A DNA stretch of 64,000 nt from Sulfitobacter indolifex (GTDB lineage Bacteria > Pseudomonadota > Alphaproteobacteria > Rhodobacterales > Rhodobacteraceae): the NCBI RefSeq assembly GCF_022788655.1, contig NZ_CP084951.1, positions 930,001-994,000 on the forward strand, written 5' to 3'. The notes under the pieces are model-generated. The model was not told where the DNA came from. It searched no databases and saw only the letters and a list, made by a program, of their open reading frames with translations. Shown here piece after piece: positions 39,857 through 49,353 of the stretch. Numbering within the stretch: position 1 is the first letter of the stretch; each line of letters begins with the position of its first letter. Both the position numbers and the translations under genes were made by a program.

Positions 39857-40159
39857 TTAAGCGGGCATGTCGCGTTCAAGCGCTTCCAGCGAGCCGTTAC
39901 GCTCTGTCCCGTCTGCCATGGCGGGCAGTTCCATTTCAGCGCAGGTGCCTTCGTCAACGAGAGACCATGCGTTGCCCTGATAATCGGTCACAGAGGTGCC
40001 TGCGCAGGTTGTACCAGGGCCAGCGGCGCAATCGTTCTCACCGGCCAGCGAAACGCCAAAGCATTTCTCTTGCGAAGCAGCCTGAACGGTGGTGGCGTGG
40101 CTGCTGAGTGCGGCGGCGACGGCCCCTGCGATGGCTGCGGTTTTAAGTGTGTTGGACAT
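39857..40159 (-). CDS. bufA1: Bufferin precursor peptide (DUF2282)
   Basis: A 100-residue precursor with a signal peptide ([23 protein letters not shown]) and a core region of DUF2282 type: [20 protein letters not shown], followed by [18 protein letters not shown] and a short acidic tail. It has exactly four Cys: 33, 44, 52 and 73. In characterised bufferins the MNIO enzyme modifies two of the Cys; the exported product binds copper and protects cells. A GGAAGGGAAG ribosome site precedes the ATG. Modification here is inferred from the neighbouring bufB and bufC. Confidence 0.85.
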   Translation of the reverse strand: MSNTLKTAAIAGAVAAALSSHATTVQAASQEKCFGVSLAGENDCAAGPGTTCAGTSVTDYQGNAWSLVDEGTCAEMELPAMADGTERNGSLEALERDMPA

Positions 40160-40317
40160 TATATTTCTTCCCTTCCTGATGGTTTAGATGGGCTTACTAA
40201 AGCAGCCTATCGCATCACAAGCTACTCACGAGCGAGTGTGTCACAGTCCCGTCAGAAATAACGCGGAAAAACAGCGAATATTGCAACCTTCCTGCGCAGG
40301 AGGGGGCCAATTGTTAC

Positions 40318-40337
40318 AAAAACGCTCCGGCGAGCGT
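40318..40337 (-). terminator. Rho-independent terminator of thrS
   Basis: ACGCTC and GAGCGT (40322-40337) form a six-bp stem with a CGGC loop. On the minus strand they are followed by a five-T run, about 50 bases after the thrS stop. Confidence 0.75.
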
Positions 40338-40386
40338 GGGGCAGGTGATGCCCAACGCCGCCGAAGCGCAGTTTTGTTACAACCCG

Positions 40387-42333
40387 TCAGCGCAGGTCGG
40401 GTGGGGTTGCGTCCTGCGCCAATTCAGCGGTGAGCGTGTCGAGCGGCTGCACCGAAGTCTGCTTCTGACCCAGACGGCGGACAGAGACGGTCCGCTCTTC
40501 GACCTCACGCGCACCGACGGCGAGGATCACAGGCACCTTGCCGACCGAATGCTCGCGCACCTTATAGTTGATCTTTTCATTGCGCATGTCGGCCTCAGCA
40601 CGCACGCCGGCGGCTTTGAGGGTCTCGACGACCTCGGCCACATAGTCATCCGCCTCGGAGGTGATGGAGGCCACGACAACCTGACGCGGGGCGAGCCAGA
40701 AGGGCAGCTTGCCCGCGTGTTCCTCGATCAGGATGCCGATGAAACGCTCGAAAGAACCGAGGGTCGCACGATGCAGCATCACGGGGCGGTGTTTGCCGCC
40801 ATCTGCGCCAATATAGGTCGCGTCCAGCCGTTCGGGCAGCACGAAGTCCACCTGATGGGTGCCGCACTGCCAGTCGCGGCCAATGGCGTCGGTTAGGACG
40901 AATTCGAGCTTCGGGCCATAGAATGCACCTTCGCCGGGGTTCAACTCAGGCTCGATCCCTGCGGCGCGGGTGGCTGACAGCAGCGCAGCTTCGGCCTTGT
41001 CCCATACCTCATCCGACCCGGACCGCTTTTCAGGGCGGTCGGAGAATTTCACTTTGAAGTTCTCAAAGCCGAGGTCGCGGTAAATCTCGCTCAGGAACGC
41101 GATGAACTTGGCGGTTTCGGCTTCAATCTGGTCTTCAGCGCAGAAGATATGGCCGTCATCTTGGGTGAAACCACGCACCCGCATGATGCCATGCAGCGCA
41201 CCCGAAGGCTCATAGCGGTTACAGGAGCCAAACTCAGCCATGCGTAAGGGCAGGTCGCGGTAGGACTTCAGACCTTGATTAAAAATCTGAACATGGCAGG
41301 GGCAGTTCATCGGTTTGAGCGCGTTAACCGCTTTTTCACGGGCATGCTCTTCGTCGACCTCAACGATGAACATATGGTCTTGATACTTTTCCCAGTGGCC
41401 GGAAGCTTCCCAGAGTTTGCGGTCGACGACCTGCGGGGTGTTCACCTCAACATAGCCGCCCTTGCGCTGCTGTCGGCGCATATAGTCCTGCAATTGGGTG
41501 TAGATCGACCAGCCGTTGGGGTGCCAGAAGATTTGGCCGGGGGCCTCTTCTTGCATGTGGAAAAGGTCCATCTCGCGGCCCAGTTTGCGGTGGTCGCGCT
41601 TGGCGGCTTCTTCGAGCATGTTGAGATGCGCGCGCAGCTTTTCCTTGCCGGTGAAGGCCACGCCGTAGATCCGTTGCAGCATGGCACGGTCGCTGTCGCC
41701 GCGCCAATAGGCACCCGCGATGGACATCAGTTTGAACGCATCGCCCGGCACCTGGCCGGTGTGTTGCAGGTGCGGGCCACGGCACAGATCTTGCCAATCG
41801 CCGTGCCAATACATGCGCAGCGGCTCGTCGCCGGGGATCGCGTTGATTAGCTCGACCTTATAGGGCTCGTTCAAGTCTTCGTAATGCTTGATCGCGCGCG
41901 CGCGGTCCCAGACCTCGGTGCGGACGGCATCGCGTTTGTTGATGATCTCTTTCATCTTCTTTTCGATCGCGCCGAGGTCTTCGGGGGTGAAGGGCTCTTT
42001 GCGGTCAAAGTCGTAATACCAGCCGTCTTTGATCACCGGGCCGATGGTGACCTTGGTGTCGGGCCAGATTTCCTGCACGGCGCGGGCCATGATGTGCGCG
42101 AGGTCGTGGCGCACTAGCTCATTGGCCTGCACTTCGTCAGCCATGGTGTGGATCGCGATGTCGGCATCTGCTTCAATCGGCCAAGCCAGATCGAAATGCG
42201 CGCCGTTGACGGTGGCGCTGATGGCCTTTTTGCCCAGCGATTTTGAGATGTCGGCAGCCACTTCGCCAGCGGTGATACCGGCGTCATATTGGCGGCTATT
42301 GCCATCGGGAAGGGTGAGGGAGATTTGGGCCAT
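40387..42333 (-). CDS. thrS: Threonyl-tRNA synthetase
   Basis: A 648-residue class II synthetase with all domains: the TGS domain ([16 protein letters not shown]), the editing domain with the [13 protein letters not shown] motif, and the catalytic core with [24 protein letters not shown] (motif 2) and [21 protein letters not shown] (motif 3). The C-terminal anticodon-binding domain is also complete. It charges tRNAThr and edits Ser-tRNAThr. GAGGAG precedes the ATG. No T-box leader or attenuator is visible upstream. Confidence 0.96.
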   Translation of the reverse strand: MAQISLTLPDGNSRQYDAGITAGEVAADISKSLGKKAISATVNGAHFDLAWPIEADADIAIHTMADEVQANELVRHDLAHIMARAVQEIWPDTKVTIGPVIKDGWYYDFDRKEPFTPEDLGAIEKKMKEIINKRDAVRTEVWDRARAIKHYEDLNEPYKVELINAIPGDEPLRMYWHGDWQDLCRGPHLQHTGQVPGDAFKLMSIAGAYWRGDSDRAMLQRIYGVAFTGKEKLRAHLNMLEEAAKRDHRKLGREMDLFHMQEEAPGQIFWHPNGWSIYTQLQDYMRRQQRKGGYVEVNTPQVVDRKLWEASGHWEKYQDHMFIVEVDEEHAREKAVNALKPMNCPCHVQIFNQGLKSYRDLPLRMAEFGSCNRYEPSGALHGIMRVRGFTQDDGHIFCAEDQIEAETAKFIAFLSEIYRDLGFENFKVKFSDRPEKRSGSDEVWDKAEAALLSATRAAGIEPELNPGEGAFYGPKLEFVLTDAIGRDWQCGTHQVDFVLPERLDATYIGADGGKHRPVMLHRATLGSFERFIGILIEEHAGKLPFWLAPRQVVVASITSEADDYVAEVVETLKAAGVRAEADMRNEKINYKVREHSVGKVPVILAVGAREVEERTVSVRRLGQKQTSVQPLDTLTAELAQDATPPDLR

Positions 42334-42505
42334 CTTGGGCGCTCCTCGTCGGTTTGGCGCCTACGAGACGCCCGGTTGCGGGTTATGTGTTGCGCCTATG
42401 TGGCGGGGCGGGGGCGCCTTGTCAATGCAAGTAGAGCTTGTGTGGGGAAGTTGCGCCATGCAGGCGGTGCGCTATGTCAGGCGGGACACAACGAGGAACG
42501 GCCAG

Positions 42506-43792
42506 ATGCAAGACGACACCGCGCAGCGCGCTTTCGAGACGATTTCGGGGGCGGATGACCCTGCGCCGGGGTTGGACGAGAATGCGCAGCGGGCCGAGGC
42601 GCGCAATGGGCTGCGCCATATAGTGTCGCTGTCGATGACCAAGGTGGCCGATGGATTGATTGACCCCAAACTGGTGTTGGCATGGCTGTTGAGCGCGCTT
42701 GGTGCGCCTGCGGTTTTTGCGGGTGCCTTGGTGCCGATCCGGGAGGCCGGGTCGCTCTTGCCGCAGATCGCGCTGGCGGGCGTGGTGCAACGTACGGCAC
42801 GGCGCAAATGGGCGTGGGTCTGGGGATCGGTCGGGCAGGGGGTAGCTGCGGCGCTGATCGCCTTGGCCGCGCTGAGCCTTGAGGGGGCCACGGCGGGCTA
42901 TGCCATCTGCGCCGCACTTGCGCTGCTCGCCGTTTGCCGCGCTGCCTGTTCGGTGTCGTTCAAAGAAATTTTGGGCAAGACAGTGGGCAAAACCCGGCGC
43001 GGGTCCGTGACGGGGCTGGCGGGGTCGGTATCCTCGGTCGGGGTGGTGATCTTTGCCGGATTGCTGATGTCGGGGCTGTTTCAGAGCAGGGGCGTCGTTG
43101 TGGCGGCGATTGCGCTGGCGGCAGGGCTTTGGATTGTGGCGGCGCTTTTGTTCTCAACGATCGAAGAAACGCCGAGCGAGACCGAAAATAGCAATGGCGT
43201 CGATTTCAAACTGCTGCGCGGCAACCGCGACCTGTGGTTGTTCATTCTGGTGCGCGGGCTTTTGGTCTCCACCGCCCTCGCGCCGCCCTATTTGGTGGTG
43301 CTGGCCGGGTCGTCCGAGGCAGGCCAGCTGGGGCAACTGGGCGCGCTCGTGCTCGCCTCGGCGCTGGCCTCGTTGCTGAGCTCCTACGTCTGGGGGCGGC
43401 TGTCGGATACGTCGAGCCGGCGGGTACTGATGTTGACGGGTGTCGTCGGCGCGGTGGCGATGGCGCTGGCGGTGGTGCTGTGGTTTCTGGGGCTGGCAGA
43501 GGCGGTCTGGGCGATGCCGTCGGTGCTCTTTATCCTGATGATCGCCTATCACGGTGTTCGGCAGGGGCGTTCAACCTATCTGGTTGATATGGCGCCTAAA
43601 GACCACCGCGCCGCCTATGCAGCGGTGAGCAATACGGTGATCGGGCTACTCTTGCTGCTGGCAGGCGTGCTGGGCGGAGGGGCCGCGTTGATCGGGCCGG
43701 AGGCGACGCTGATGCTGTTCGCAGTCATGGCTGTCGCCGCCGCCGTTCTGGCCCATTGGCTGCCGGAGGTCGAGCATTTGGCCGACGGGTGA
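42506..43792 (+). CDS. MFS transporter
   Basis: A 428-residue membrane protein with about twelve hydrophobic segments in two halves. The cytoplasmic loop GKTVGKTRRGSVTGLAGSV and YVWGRLSDTSSRRVLMLTG match the conserved loops of major facilitator proteins. The substrate is unknown. The ATG at 42506 is preceded by GAGGAAC; an upstream in-frame extension overlaps the start of thrS and is rejected. Confidence 0.82.
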   Translation: MQDDTAQRAFETISGADDPAPGLDENAQRAEARNGLRHIVSLSMTKVADGLIDPKLVLAWLLSALGAPAVFAGALVPIREAGSLLPQIALAGVVQRTARRKWAWVWGSVGQGVAAALIALAALSLEGATAGYAICAALALLAVCRAACSVSFKEILGKTVGKTRRGSVTGLAGSVSSVGVVIFAGLLMSGLFQSRGVVVAAIALAAGLWIVAALLFSTIEETPSETENSNGVDFKLLRGNRDLWLFILVRGLLVSTALAPPYLVVLAGSSEAGQLGQLGALVLASALASLLSSYVWGRLSDTSSRRVLMLTGVVGAVAMALAVVLWFLGLAEAVWAMPSVLFILMIAYHGVRQGRSTYLVDMAPKDHRAAYAAVSNTVIGLLLLLAGVLGGGAALIGPEATLMLFAVMAVAAAVLAHWLPEVEHLADG

Positions 43793-43843
43793 CTTGCCCT
43801 CAACCGCGCCGATGCCCATGATTGGGCCAAAGACGGAGGCAGC

Positions 43844-44590
43844 ATGTCAGACAGCAAATTCATCGACACCCCAGAGGGGCGGCGCATCGCGTATCACAAG
43901 ACCGACGGGGCGGGGCCTTGCGTGGTGTTCTTGGGCGGGCTGAAGTCCGATATGATGGGGACCAAAGCGGTCTATCTTGAAGATTGGGCGCGGGCCGAGG
44001 GGCGGGCGTTTCTGCGGTTTGACTATTCGGGTCATGGGGAATCTTCGGGCAGCTTCACCGAAGGCTGCATTGGCGACTGGCACGAAGACACGTTGGCCGC
44101 AGTAGGCGCGCTGACCGAGGGGCCCCTGATCGTGGTGGGCTCCTCCATGGGCGGCTGGCAAGCGCTGCTTTTGGCGCGGCATCTGCCGGAGCGGATCGCG
44201 GGGCTGGTCGGCATCGCAGCGGCACCTGACTTCACCGAGGATGGCTATTGGGCGAACTTCACCGACGCGCAGAAAAAGGCGCTGGAGGAGGTTGGGCAGG
44301 TTGAATTGCCGTCGGACTATATGGAGCCCTATGTCATTACCCGCCGCATGATCGAGGATGGGCGCAAGCGGCTGGTTCTGCGCGCGCCGCTGACGTTGCC
44401 GTTTCCCGTGCAGCTGCTGCAAGGCACCGCTGATACCGCCGTCAGCACGGCCACGGCGGTTCGGCTGTTGGAGCACGCGCAAAGCCCCGATATGCGACTG
44501 ACGTTGGTTAAAGACGCCGACCACCGCTTTTCGGACGCGCGCTGTTTGGCGCTGATTGTCGGGGCGATTGAAGAAGTCTCGGCCCAATAA
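43844..44590 (+). CDS. Alpha/beta hydrolase, ABHD10/thioesterase-like
   Basis: A 248-residue alpha/beta hydrolase with oxyanion segment VVFLGGLKSDMMGTKA, nucleophile elbow VVGSSMGGWQALLLA (Ser), and catalytic His in DADHRFSD. The FDYSGHGESSG loop and the general sequence resemble ABHD10-type acyl-protein thioesterases and carboxylesterases. Cytoplasmic. The actual acyl substrate is not predictable. It begins 51 bases after the MFS gene. Confidence 0.8.
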   Translation: MSDSKFIDTPEGRRIAYHKTDGAGPCVVFLGGLKSDMMGTKAVYLEDWARAEGRAFLRFDYSGHGESSGSFTEGCIGDWHEDTLAAVGALTEGPLIVVGSSMGGWQALLLARHLPERIAGLVGIAAAPDFTEDGYWANFTDAQKKALEEVGQVELPSDYMEPYVITRRMIEDGRKRLVLRAPLTLPFPVQLLQGTADTAVSTATAVRLLEHAQSPDMRLTLVKDADHRFSDARCLALIVGAIEEVSAQ

Positions 44591-44746
44591 CGTCGGAACG
44601 TGGGGCGTATTGGCGGGCATGGAACCGCCGATAGGCACCGCGTCCCGATGTCACCCCAAAACACCCATGCTAAGAGGCAGACAAACCCAAGGGGGACGGC
44701 ATGAAACCACGTCATTTCAATTGTATATCTTGCCTGGAAATTGCGC

Positions 44747-45457
44747 ATGGCTGAGCCGCTCGTTCTCCTGCCCGGCATGATGTGCGATGCCCGCGTCTTT
44801 GCACCACAGATCGAGGCGATTTCACCCCGGTCCACGGTCGTGCTGGCGCCAATCACCCAAGGCGAGCGGATTGAGGAAATCGCCTCGGGTCTTTTGGATC
44901 AATTGCCGCCGCGTTTTGCGCTGGTAGGGCAAGGCATGGGTGGTGTGGTGGCGTTGGAGATTTTGCGCCGCGCCCCCGACCGCATCAGCCGGATTGCCTT
45001 GCTTGCCACCCAGGTGTTGGCGGAGCTTCCATCCATTGCTGCTGACCGTGAGCCGCAGATAGTCATGGCGCAATCGGGCAAACTACGAGAGGCGATGCAG
45101 GCACGAATGGCGACTGGCTTCTTAGCGCCCGGCGTGGGGCGTGCCGAAGTGCTGACCCGCGCGATGGAAATGGCCGATACGCTGGGCGGCGATGTGTTTG
45201 TGCGCCAATCGCGCGCGCTGCAACGGCGTCGCGATCAGCAGGCGATCCTGCGCAAATGTAAGGTGCCCGCGCTGGTGCTTTGTGGAGAACACGACACGCT
45301 TTGTTCGGTGAAACGCCACGCGTTTATGGCAGAGATGATTCCCTACGCAAAACTAGCGGTGCTGGAAGACGCTGGCCATTTGCCCAGCCTTGAGCAACCA
45401 GAGGCCACAACCGCCGCACTGCGCGACTGGATGCATCAACCTCTGGTGCTGCAATAG
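44747..45457 (+). CDS. Alpha/beta hydrolase (esterase-like)
   Basis: A 236-residue alpha/beta hydrolase starting LVLLPGMMCDARVFAPQI, with nucleophile elbow LVGQGMGGVVALEIL (Gly-Gln-Gly-Met-Gly) and the C-terminal VLEDAGHLPSLEQP with the catalytic His. The elbow GxGxGG carries no Ser at the position between the two Gly; Met is there instead, so the catalytic residue is not obvious and the protein may be inactive as a serine hydrolase or use a different residue. It converges with phaZ, 9 bases away. Confidence 0.65.
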   Translation: MAEPLVLLPGMMCDARVFAPQIEAISPRSTVVLAPITQGERIEEIASGLLDQLPPRFALVGQGMGGVVALEILRRAPDRISRIALLATQVLAELPSIAADREPQIVMAQSGKLREAMQARMATGFLAPGVGRAEVLTRAMEMADTLGGDVFVRQSRALQRRRDQQAILRKCKVPALVLCGEHDTLCSVKRHAFMAEMIPYAKLAVLEDAGHLPSLEQPEATTAALRDWMHQPLVLQ

Positions 45458-45466
45458 GGCCGCGGG

Positions 45467-46759
45467 TTACGCCGCTGCTGGCTTAGATGGCGAGTTTGAC
45501 GCCACCTTTTTCGCCGCTGGCTCGGACTTGCCGTTGTTGGCGTCGATAAAGTCCAGCACCAAGGGCCGGATGTTATTGCGCCAGCTTTTACCTGCAAAGA
45601 TCCCGTAGTGACCTGCGCCCTCTTCAAGATGGCTCGCCTTTTTGGAATCCGGCAGACCGGTCAGCAGGTCAAGGGCCGCGATGCATTGGCCGGGGGCCGA
45701 AATGTCGTCCTTGCTGCCTTCGACCGTCTTGACTGCCACCGTGGTGATTTTGCCAATATCGACCTGACGGCCCGCCACGGTAAAGACATTGCGGGCGATC
45801 TCGCGCTCTTTAAACACGCGCTGCACGGTCGACAGATAGAACTCTGCCGGCATGTCCATCACGGCGAGGTATTCGTCGTAGAACTTGTTGTGCTTGTCAT
45901 GCTCATGCGCCGCTTTTTGGGCCACGCGGGTGATCTGGTTGGTGAACGCGTCCCGGTGCGTGTCGTTGTTCATTGAGATGAAAGACGCCAGTTGCAGCAG
46001 ACCGGGGTACACCTTGCGGCCCACGCCCGCGTATTTGAAGCCGACTTGCTGGATCATCAACTGCTCAAGCTGGCCCATCGTCACGCTGTGGCCAAAGTCG
46101 GTTACATCGGTAGGCGCGGCATCCGGGTCAATCGGGCCGCCAATCAACGTCAGCGAGCGCGGCTGCGCTTCGGGCGCTTCTTCGGCCAGATAGGCGGTCG
46201 CGGCAAGCGTCAGTGGTGCCGGCTGACAGACCGCGATCACATGGGTGTCTGGGCCAAGGTGGTGCATGAAATCAACGAGGTAGAGCGTATAATCCTCGAT
46301 GTCGAATTTGCCTGCACTAACTGGAATATCACGCGCATTGTGCCAGTCTGTCACATAGACGTCGCAATCAGGCAGCAGGGAGATCACAGTGGACCTTAGG
46401 AGCGTGGCATAATGACCGGACATCGGCGCGACCAGCAGAACCTTGCGGCCCGTCTCTTCGCGGCCCTGCACGGTGAATTTCAACAGATCACCGAATGGGC
46501 GTTCCATCACCGGCTCGATGCTGACCAGACAGTCTTGGCCCTTGGAGCCGACAACTGGGGGGATGTCCCAATCGGGTTTCACCACCATGCGGGCAAAACT
46601 ACGTTCCGTCACCTCGCCCCAAGCCGCCAACCATTCCATCGCGGGGTTTGGAAACAGAGAGAAAGCGGGGTAGGATGCCATGGCAAGGGCGGAGGCGCCG
46701 AGCCATTGATTGGTGTTCCGAATGGACTCCATCATATCGTAGGTGGCCATGTAGCGCAT
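45467..46759 (-). CDS. phaZ: Intracellular polyhydroxyalkanoate depolymerase
   Basis: A 430-residue protein of the PhaZ/PHB_depo_C intracellular family, related to PHA synthases. VLLVAPMSGHYATLLRSTV contains the catalytic region, YVTDWHNARDIPVSAGKFDIEDY is a signature segment, HVIAVCQPAPLTLAATA carries the nucleophile Cys, and GAGHYGIFAGKSW the catalytic His. It depolymerises stored PHB to hydroxybutyrate. The ATG at 46759 has AGGAG about nine bases upstream. It is divergent from phaC with a 50-base gap, so both probably share one control region. Confidence 0.92.
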   Translation of the reverse strand: MRYMATYDMMESIRNTNQWLGASALAMASYPAFSLFPNPAMEWLAAWGEVTERSFARMVVKPDWDIPPVVGSKGQDCLVSIEPVMERPFGDLLKFTVQGREETGRKVLLVAPMSGHYATLLRSTVISLLPDCDVYVTDWHNARDIPVSAGKFDIEDYTLYLVDFMHHLGPDTHVIAVCQPAPLTLAATAYLAEEAPEAQPRSLTLIGGPIDPDAAPTDVTDFGHSVTMGQLEQLMIQQVGFKYAGVGRKVYPGLLQLASFISMNNDTHRDAFTNQITRVAQKAAHEHDKHNKFYDEYLAVMDMPAEFYLSTVQRVFKEREIARNVFTVAGRQVDIGKITTVAVKTVEGSKDDISAPGQCIAALDLLTGLPDSKKASHLEEGAGHYGIFAGKSWRNNIRPLVLDFIDANNGKSEPAAKKVASNSPSKPAAA

Positions 46760-46809
46760 GTGGGGGCTCCTTTATGCTGCACCTGCGAAGATAGGAGGTA
46801 AGGGTTAAG

Positions 46810-48615
46810 ATGCAATCAGAATCCACAAATTCGGACCCAACGGCACCCGCGGCACTGTCGCGAATGGCACAAAACCTTAAGAAAGTTGAGGCGTTAACCG
46901 AACGTCTGACCCGTGTCATGACGACCCGCGAAGGGCATCAGCCCGCGCTGGATGCGCCGAACCAACAGCTTTTTGCTAAGGCCGCGCAGTCTTATTGGGC
47001 CGAAGCGATGACCAATCCGGCGCGTCTGATGGAGCATCAGATGGGGTATTGGACCAAATCGGTCACGCACTTTGTCGAAGCGCAACAGGCGCTCGCCGCT
47101 GGCGGCACGGCTCCGGTGGAGGATGAGACCACGAGCGACAAGCGCTTTGCCAACCCGCTGTGGCAGACGCACCCCTATTTTAACTTCATCAAGCAGCAGT
47201 ATCTGATCAACGCAGAGGCGTTGCGCCAAGCCGTCGAAGACGCGCAGGACATGGACCCGGCGGAGAAAAAACGGCTGGTTTATTTCAGCCAGCAGATCAT
47301 CGCGATGATGTCGCCGACAAACTTCCTCGCCACCAACCCCGACGTGCTGGAACGCGCGGTCGAGACAGAGGGCGAAAGCCTTGTGAAGGGGCTGGAGAAC
47401 CTCATCGCTGATCTGGAGGCGAACAACGGCGAATTGGTCGTCAAACTGGCGGATGACAGCGCGTTTGAGTTGGGCCGTAACATCGCCACCACACCGGGCA
47501 AGGTGGTATTTCGCAACCGCATGTTCGAGCTGATCCAATACACGCCCAGCACCGATGAGGTGCACAAGACCCCGCTGCTGATTTTCCCGCCATGGATCAA
47601 CAAATTCTACATTCTTGATCTCAAAGCACAGAACAGTCTGGTGAAATGGCTGGTCGATCAGGGGCATACGCTGTTCGTCGTGTCGTGGGTGAACCCCGAT
47701 GCCAGCTATGCTCAGATCGGCATGGAGGATTACGTCGAGGAGGGCTACCTCGCCGCGATTGAAGAGGTGAAGGCGATTACGGAGGAAAAGCGCATCAATG
47801 TGGTGGGCTACTGCATCGCGGGCACCACGCTGGCGCTGACCCTTTCGCTGCTTAAAAAACGTGGCGACAATTCTATCAAATCGGCCACCTTCTTTACCGC
47901 GCTCACGGACTTCTCAGATCAGGGCGAATTCCAACCCTTCCTCACCGATGACTTTATCGACGGGATCGAAGCCGAGACGGCGGATAAGGGTATTTTGCCG
48001 TCGGTGGTCATGGCGCGCACCTTCTCCTTCCTGCGTTCAAACGATCTGGTCTACGGCCCCGCCGTGCGCAGCTATATGATGGGAGAGACCCCTCCGGCCT
48101 TCGACCTGCTGTACTGGAACGGGGACGGGGCTAACCTGCCGGGGCACATGGCGATGCAATATCTGCGCGGGCTATGTCAGCGTAATGAACTGGCCGAGGG
48201 GGGGTATAAACTGCTCGGCGAGCAGCTGACACTGGATGACATTGATGTGTCGCTCTGTGCCATTGCTTGTGAGACGGACCATATCGCGCCGTGGAAAGAC
48301 TGCTACCGTGGCGTGCAGCAGATGGGGTCAAGCGACAAGACATTCATCATGGCGCAATCGGGCCATATCGCGGGCATCGTGAACCCGCCCAGCCGCAATA
48401 AATACGGTCACTATGTAAACGGCGATCTTGAAAAGGATTTTGCGGCATGGCGAGAGGCGGCAAAGTTTCACGAGGGCTCTTGGTGGCCACGCTGGGGCAA
48501 GTGGCTGGGCAAGCGTTCGGCCAAGATGATTCCGGCTCGTTTTCCCGGCGATAATGGTCGAGAGACTTTGACCGATGCGCCCGGCACCTATGTAGCTCGA
48601 AGAGCAAGTAACTGA
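46810..48615 (+). CDS. phaC: Class I polyhydroxyalkanoate synthase
   Basis: A 601-residue synthase that polymerises (R)-3-hydroxybutyryl-CoA. The catalytic Cys lies in NVVGYCIAGTTLALTLSL (lipase-box-like GxCxG), the Asp in CAIACETDHIAPW, and the His in QSGHIAGIVNPP. LYWNGDGANLPGHM is a further class I signature. The length fits class I rather than class III (about 360 aa). An AGGAGG lies upstream of the ATG. phaP and phaR follow on the same strand. Confidence 0.95.
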   Translation: MQSESTNSDPTAPAALSRMAQNLKKVEALTERLTRVMTTREGHQPALDAPNQQLFAKAAQSYWAEAMTNPARLMEHQMGYWTKSVTHFVEAQQALAAGGTAPVEDETTSDKRFANPLWQTHPYFNFIKQQYLINAEALRQAVEDAQDMDPAEKKRLVYFSQQIIAMMSPTNFLATNPDVLERAVETEGESLVKGLENLIADLEANNGELVVKLADDSAFELGRNIATTPGKVVFRNRMFELIQYTPSTDEVHKTPLLIFPPWINKFYILDLKAQNSLVKWLVDQGHTLFVVSWVNPDASYAQIGMEDYVEEGYLAAIEEVKAITEEKRINVVGYCIAGTTLALTLSLLKKRGDNSIKSATFFTALTDFSDQGEFQPFLTDDFIDGIEAETADKGILPSVVMARTFSFLRSNDLVYGPAVRSYMMGETPPAFDLLYWNGDGANLPGHMAMQYLRGLCQRNELAEGGYKLLGEQLTLDDIDVSLCAIACETDHIAPWKDCYRGVQQMGSSDKTFIMAQSGHIAGIVNPPSRNKYGHYVNGDLEKDFAAWREAAKFHEGSWWPRWGKWLGKRSAKMIPARFPGDNGRETLTDAPGTYVARRASN

Positions 48616-48649
48616 TTAGCTTAGGTAATGCCGTGGCTCTCAGTTTATG

Positions 48650-48660
48650 CTGCAATGCAG
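48650..48660. promoter_or_regulatory. PhaR-type box upstream of phaP
   Basis: CTGCAATGCAG is a perfect match to the CTGC-N3-GCAG pattern bound by PhaR of Paracoccus denitrificans. It lies 10 bases upstream of the -35 hexamer of the phaP promoter. Confidence 0.7.
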
Positions 48661-48669
48661 AAAAAAACC

Positions 48670-48698
48670 TTGAAATGCTGCGGTGCGGCATCTATATT
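48670..48698 (+). promoter_or_regulatory. Sigma-70 type promoter of phaP with a PhaR half-match in the spacer
   Basis: TTGAAA (48670-48675) and TATATT (48693-48698) are separated by 17 bases. The spacer contains CTGCGGTGCGG (48678-48688), which fits the PhaR box with one mismatch. A bound repressor there would block RNA polymerase directly. An inverted repeat GTGATCAG/CTGATCAC (48699-48706, 48736-48743) follows in the presumed leader. Confidence 0.7.
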
Positions 48699-48766
48699 GT
48701 GATCAGACGCGAAACGGACGGGGCCTTTCGGCTCACTGATCACAGTAATATTAAAAGGATAGAGAC

Positions 48767-49210
48767 ATGACTAAGACACCTGACATGACCGCGATGTTCA
48801 AAGACGTTATGGGCGCTTTCCCAGTAGATAACGCCGCCATGCAAGACGCCTTCAAAAACACAGCATCCCTGAACGAGAAGCTGTCCGGAGTGGCCTTCGA
48901 TGCCGCTGAGAAATCTGCTGACATCTCTTCGACTTGGACCAAAGAAACTCTGGCCCGCATGACCGAAATGACGAAGGTCAAAGCCGAGCCTGCAGACTAT
49001 GCCAAAGCGATGACCGAATTCGCTTCCGCTTCCGCCGAAGCCGCTGCCGAGCATATGGCCGCCTTCGCTGAAGTCGCGAAGAAGGTCCAGATGGAAACAG
49101 TTGAGCTGATGATGGCTGCAGGCAAAGACATGCAGAACGAAGCAACAGCCGTGGCCACTAAAACAGCCGAAAACGCACAGGCTGCTGCGAAAAAAGCGAC
49201 TTCGAAGTAA
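48767..49210 (+). CDS. phaP: Phasin (PHA granule-associated protein)
   Basis: A 147-residue, Ala- and Met-rich, fully helical amphipathic protein without Cys, ending in KKATSK. The run ASASAEAAAEHMAAFAEVAKKVQMETVELMMAAGKDM is the phasin signature. It coats polyhydroxybutyrate granules and controls their number and size. The dedicated promoter, PhaR boxes, and terminator show it is expressed separately from phaC. AAAAGGATAG lies upstream of the ATG. Confidence 0.9.
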   Translation: MTKTPDMTAMFKDVMGAFPVDNAAMQDAFKNTASLNEKLSGVAFDAAEKSADISSTWTKETLARMTEMTKVKAEPADYAKAMTEFASASAEAAAEHMAAFAEVAKKVQMETVELMMAAGKDMQNEATAVATKTAENAQAAAKKATSK

Positions 49211-49250
49211 ACCGCCCGCCGGTTTGGCTTCGACGGTATGATGCTTAGAA

Positions 49251-49280
49251 AAAGGGCAGGTCCATTCGGGCCTGCCCTTT
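49251..49280 (+). terminator. Terminator of phaP
   Basis: AAAGGGCAGG and CCTGCCCTTT form a perfect 10-bp stem with a 10-base loop, 40 bases after the phaP stop. The T-tract is short (within the stem end). Confidence 0.75.
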
Positions 49281-49319
49281 CGTTATGCGCTCTTTCTATT
49301 TGCTGATCCCTGTCCTAAG

Positions 49320-49330
49320 CTGCAACGCAG
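49320..49330. promoter_or_regulatory. PhaR-type box upstream of phaR
   Basis: CTGCAACGCAG is a perfect CTGC-N3-GCAG site, 23 bases before the phaR ATG, consistent with autoregulation by PhaR. Confidence 0.65.
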
Positions 49331-49353
49331 CACCACTGGCCGGGAGGAATATC

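Noticed and set aside
40310..40384. TTGTTACAA direct repeats flanking the thrS terminator
   Set aside because: Only two nine-base copies, one touching the terminator T-run; likely chance.
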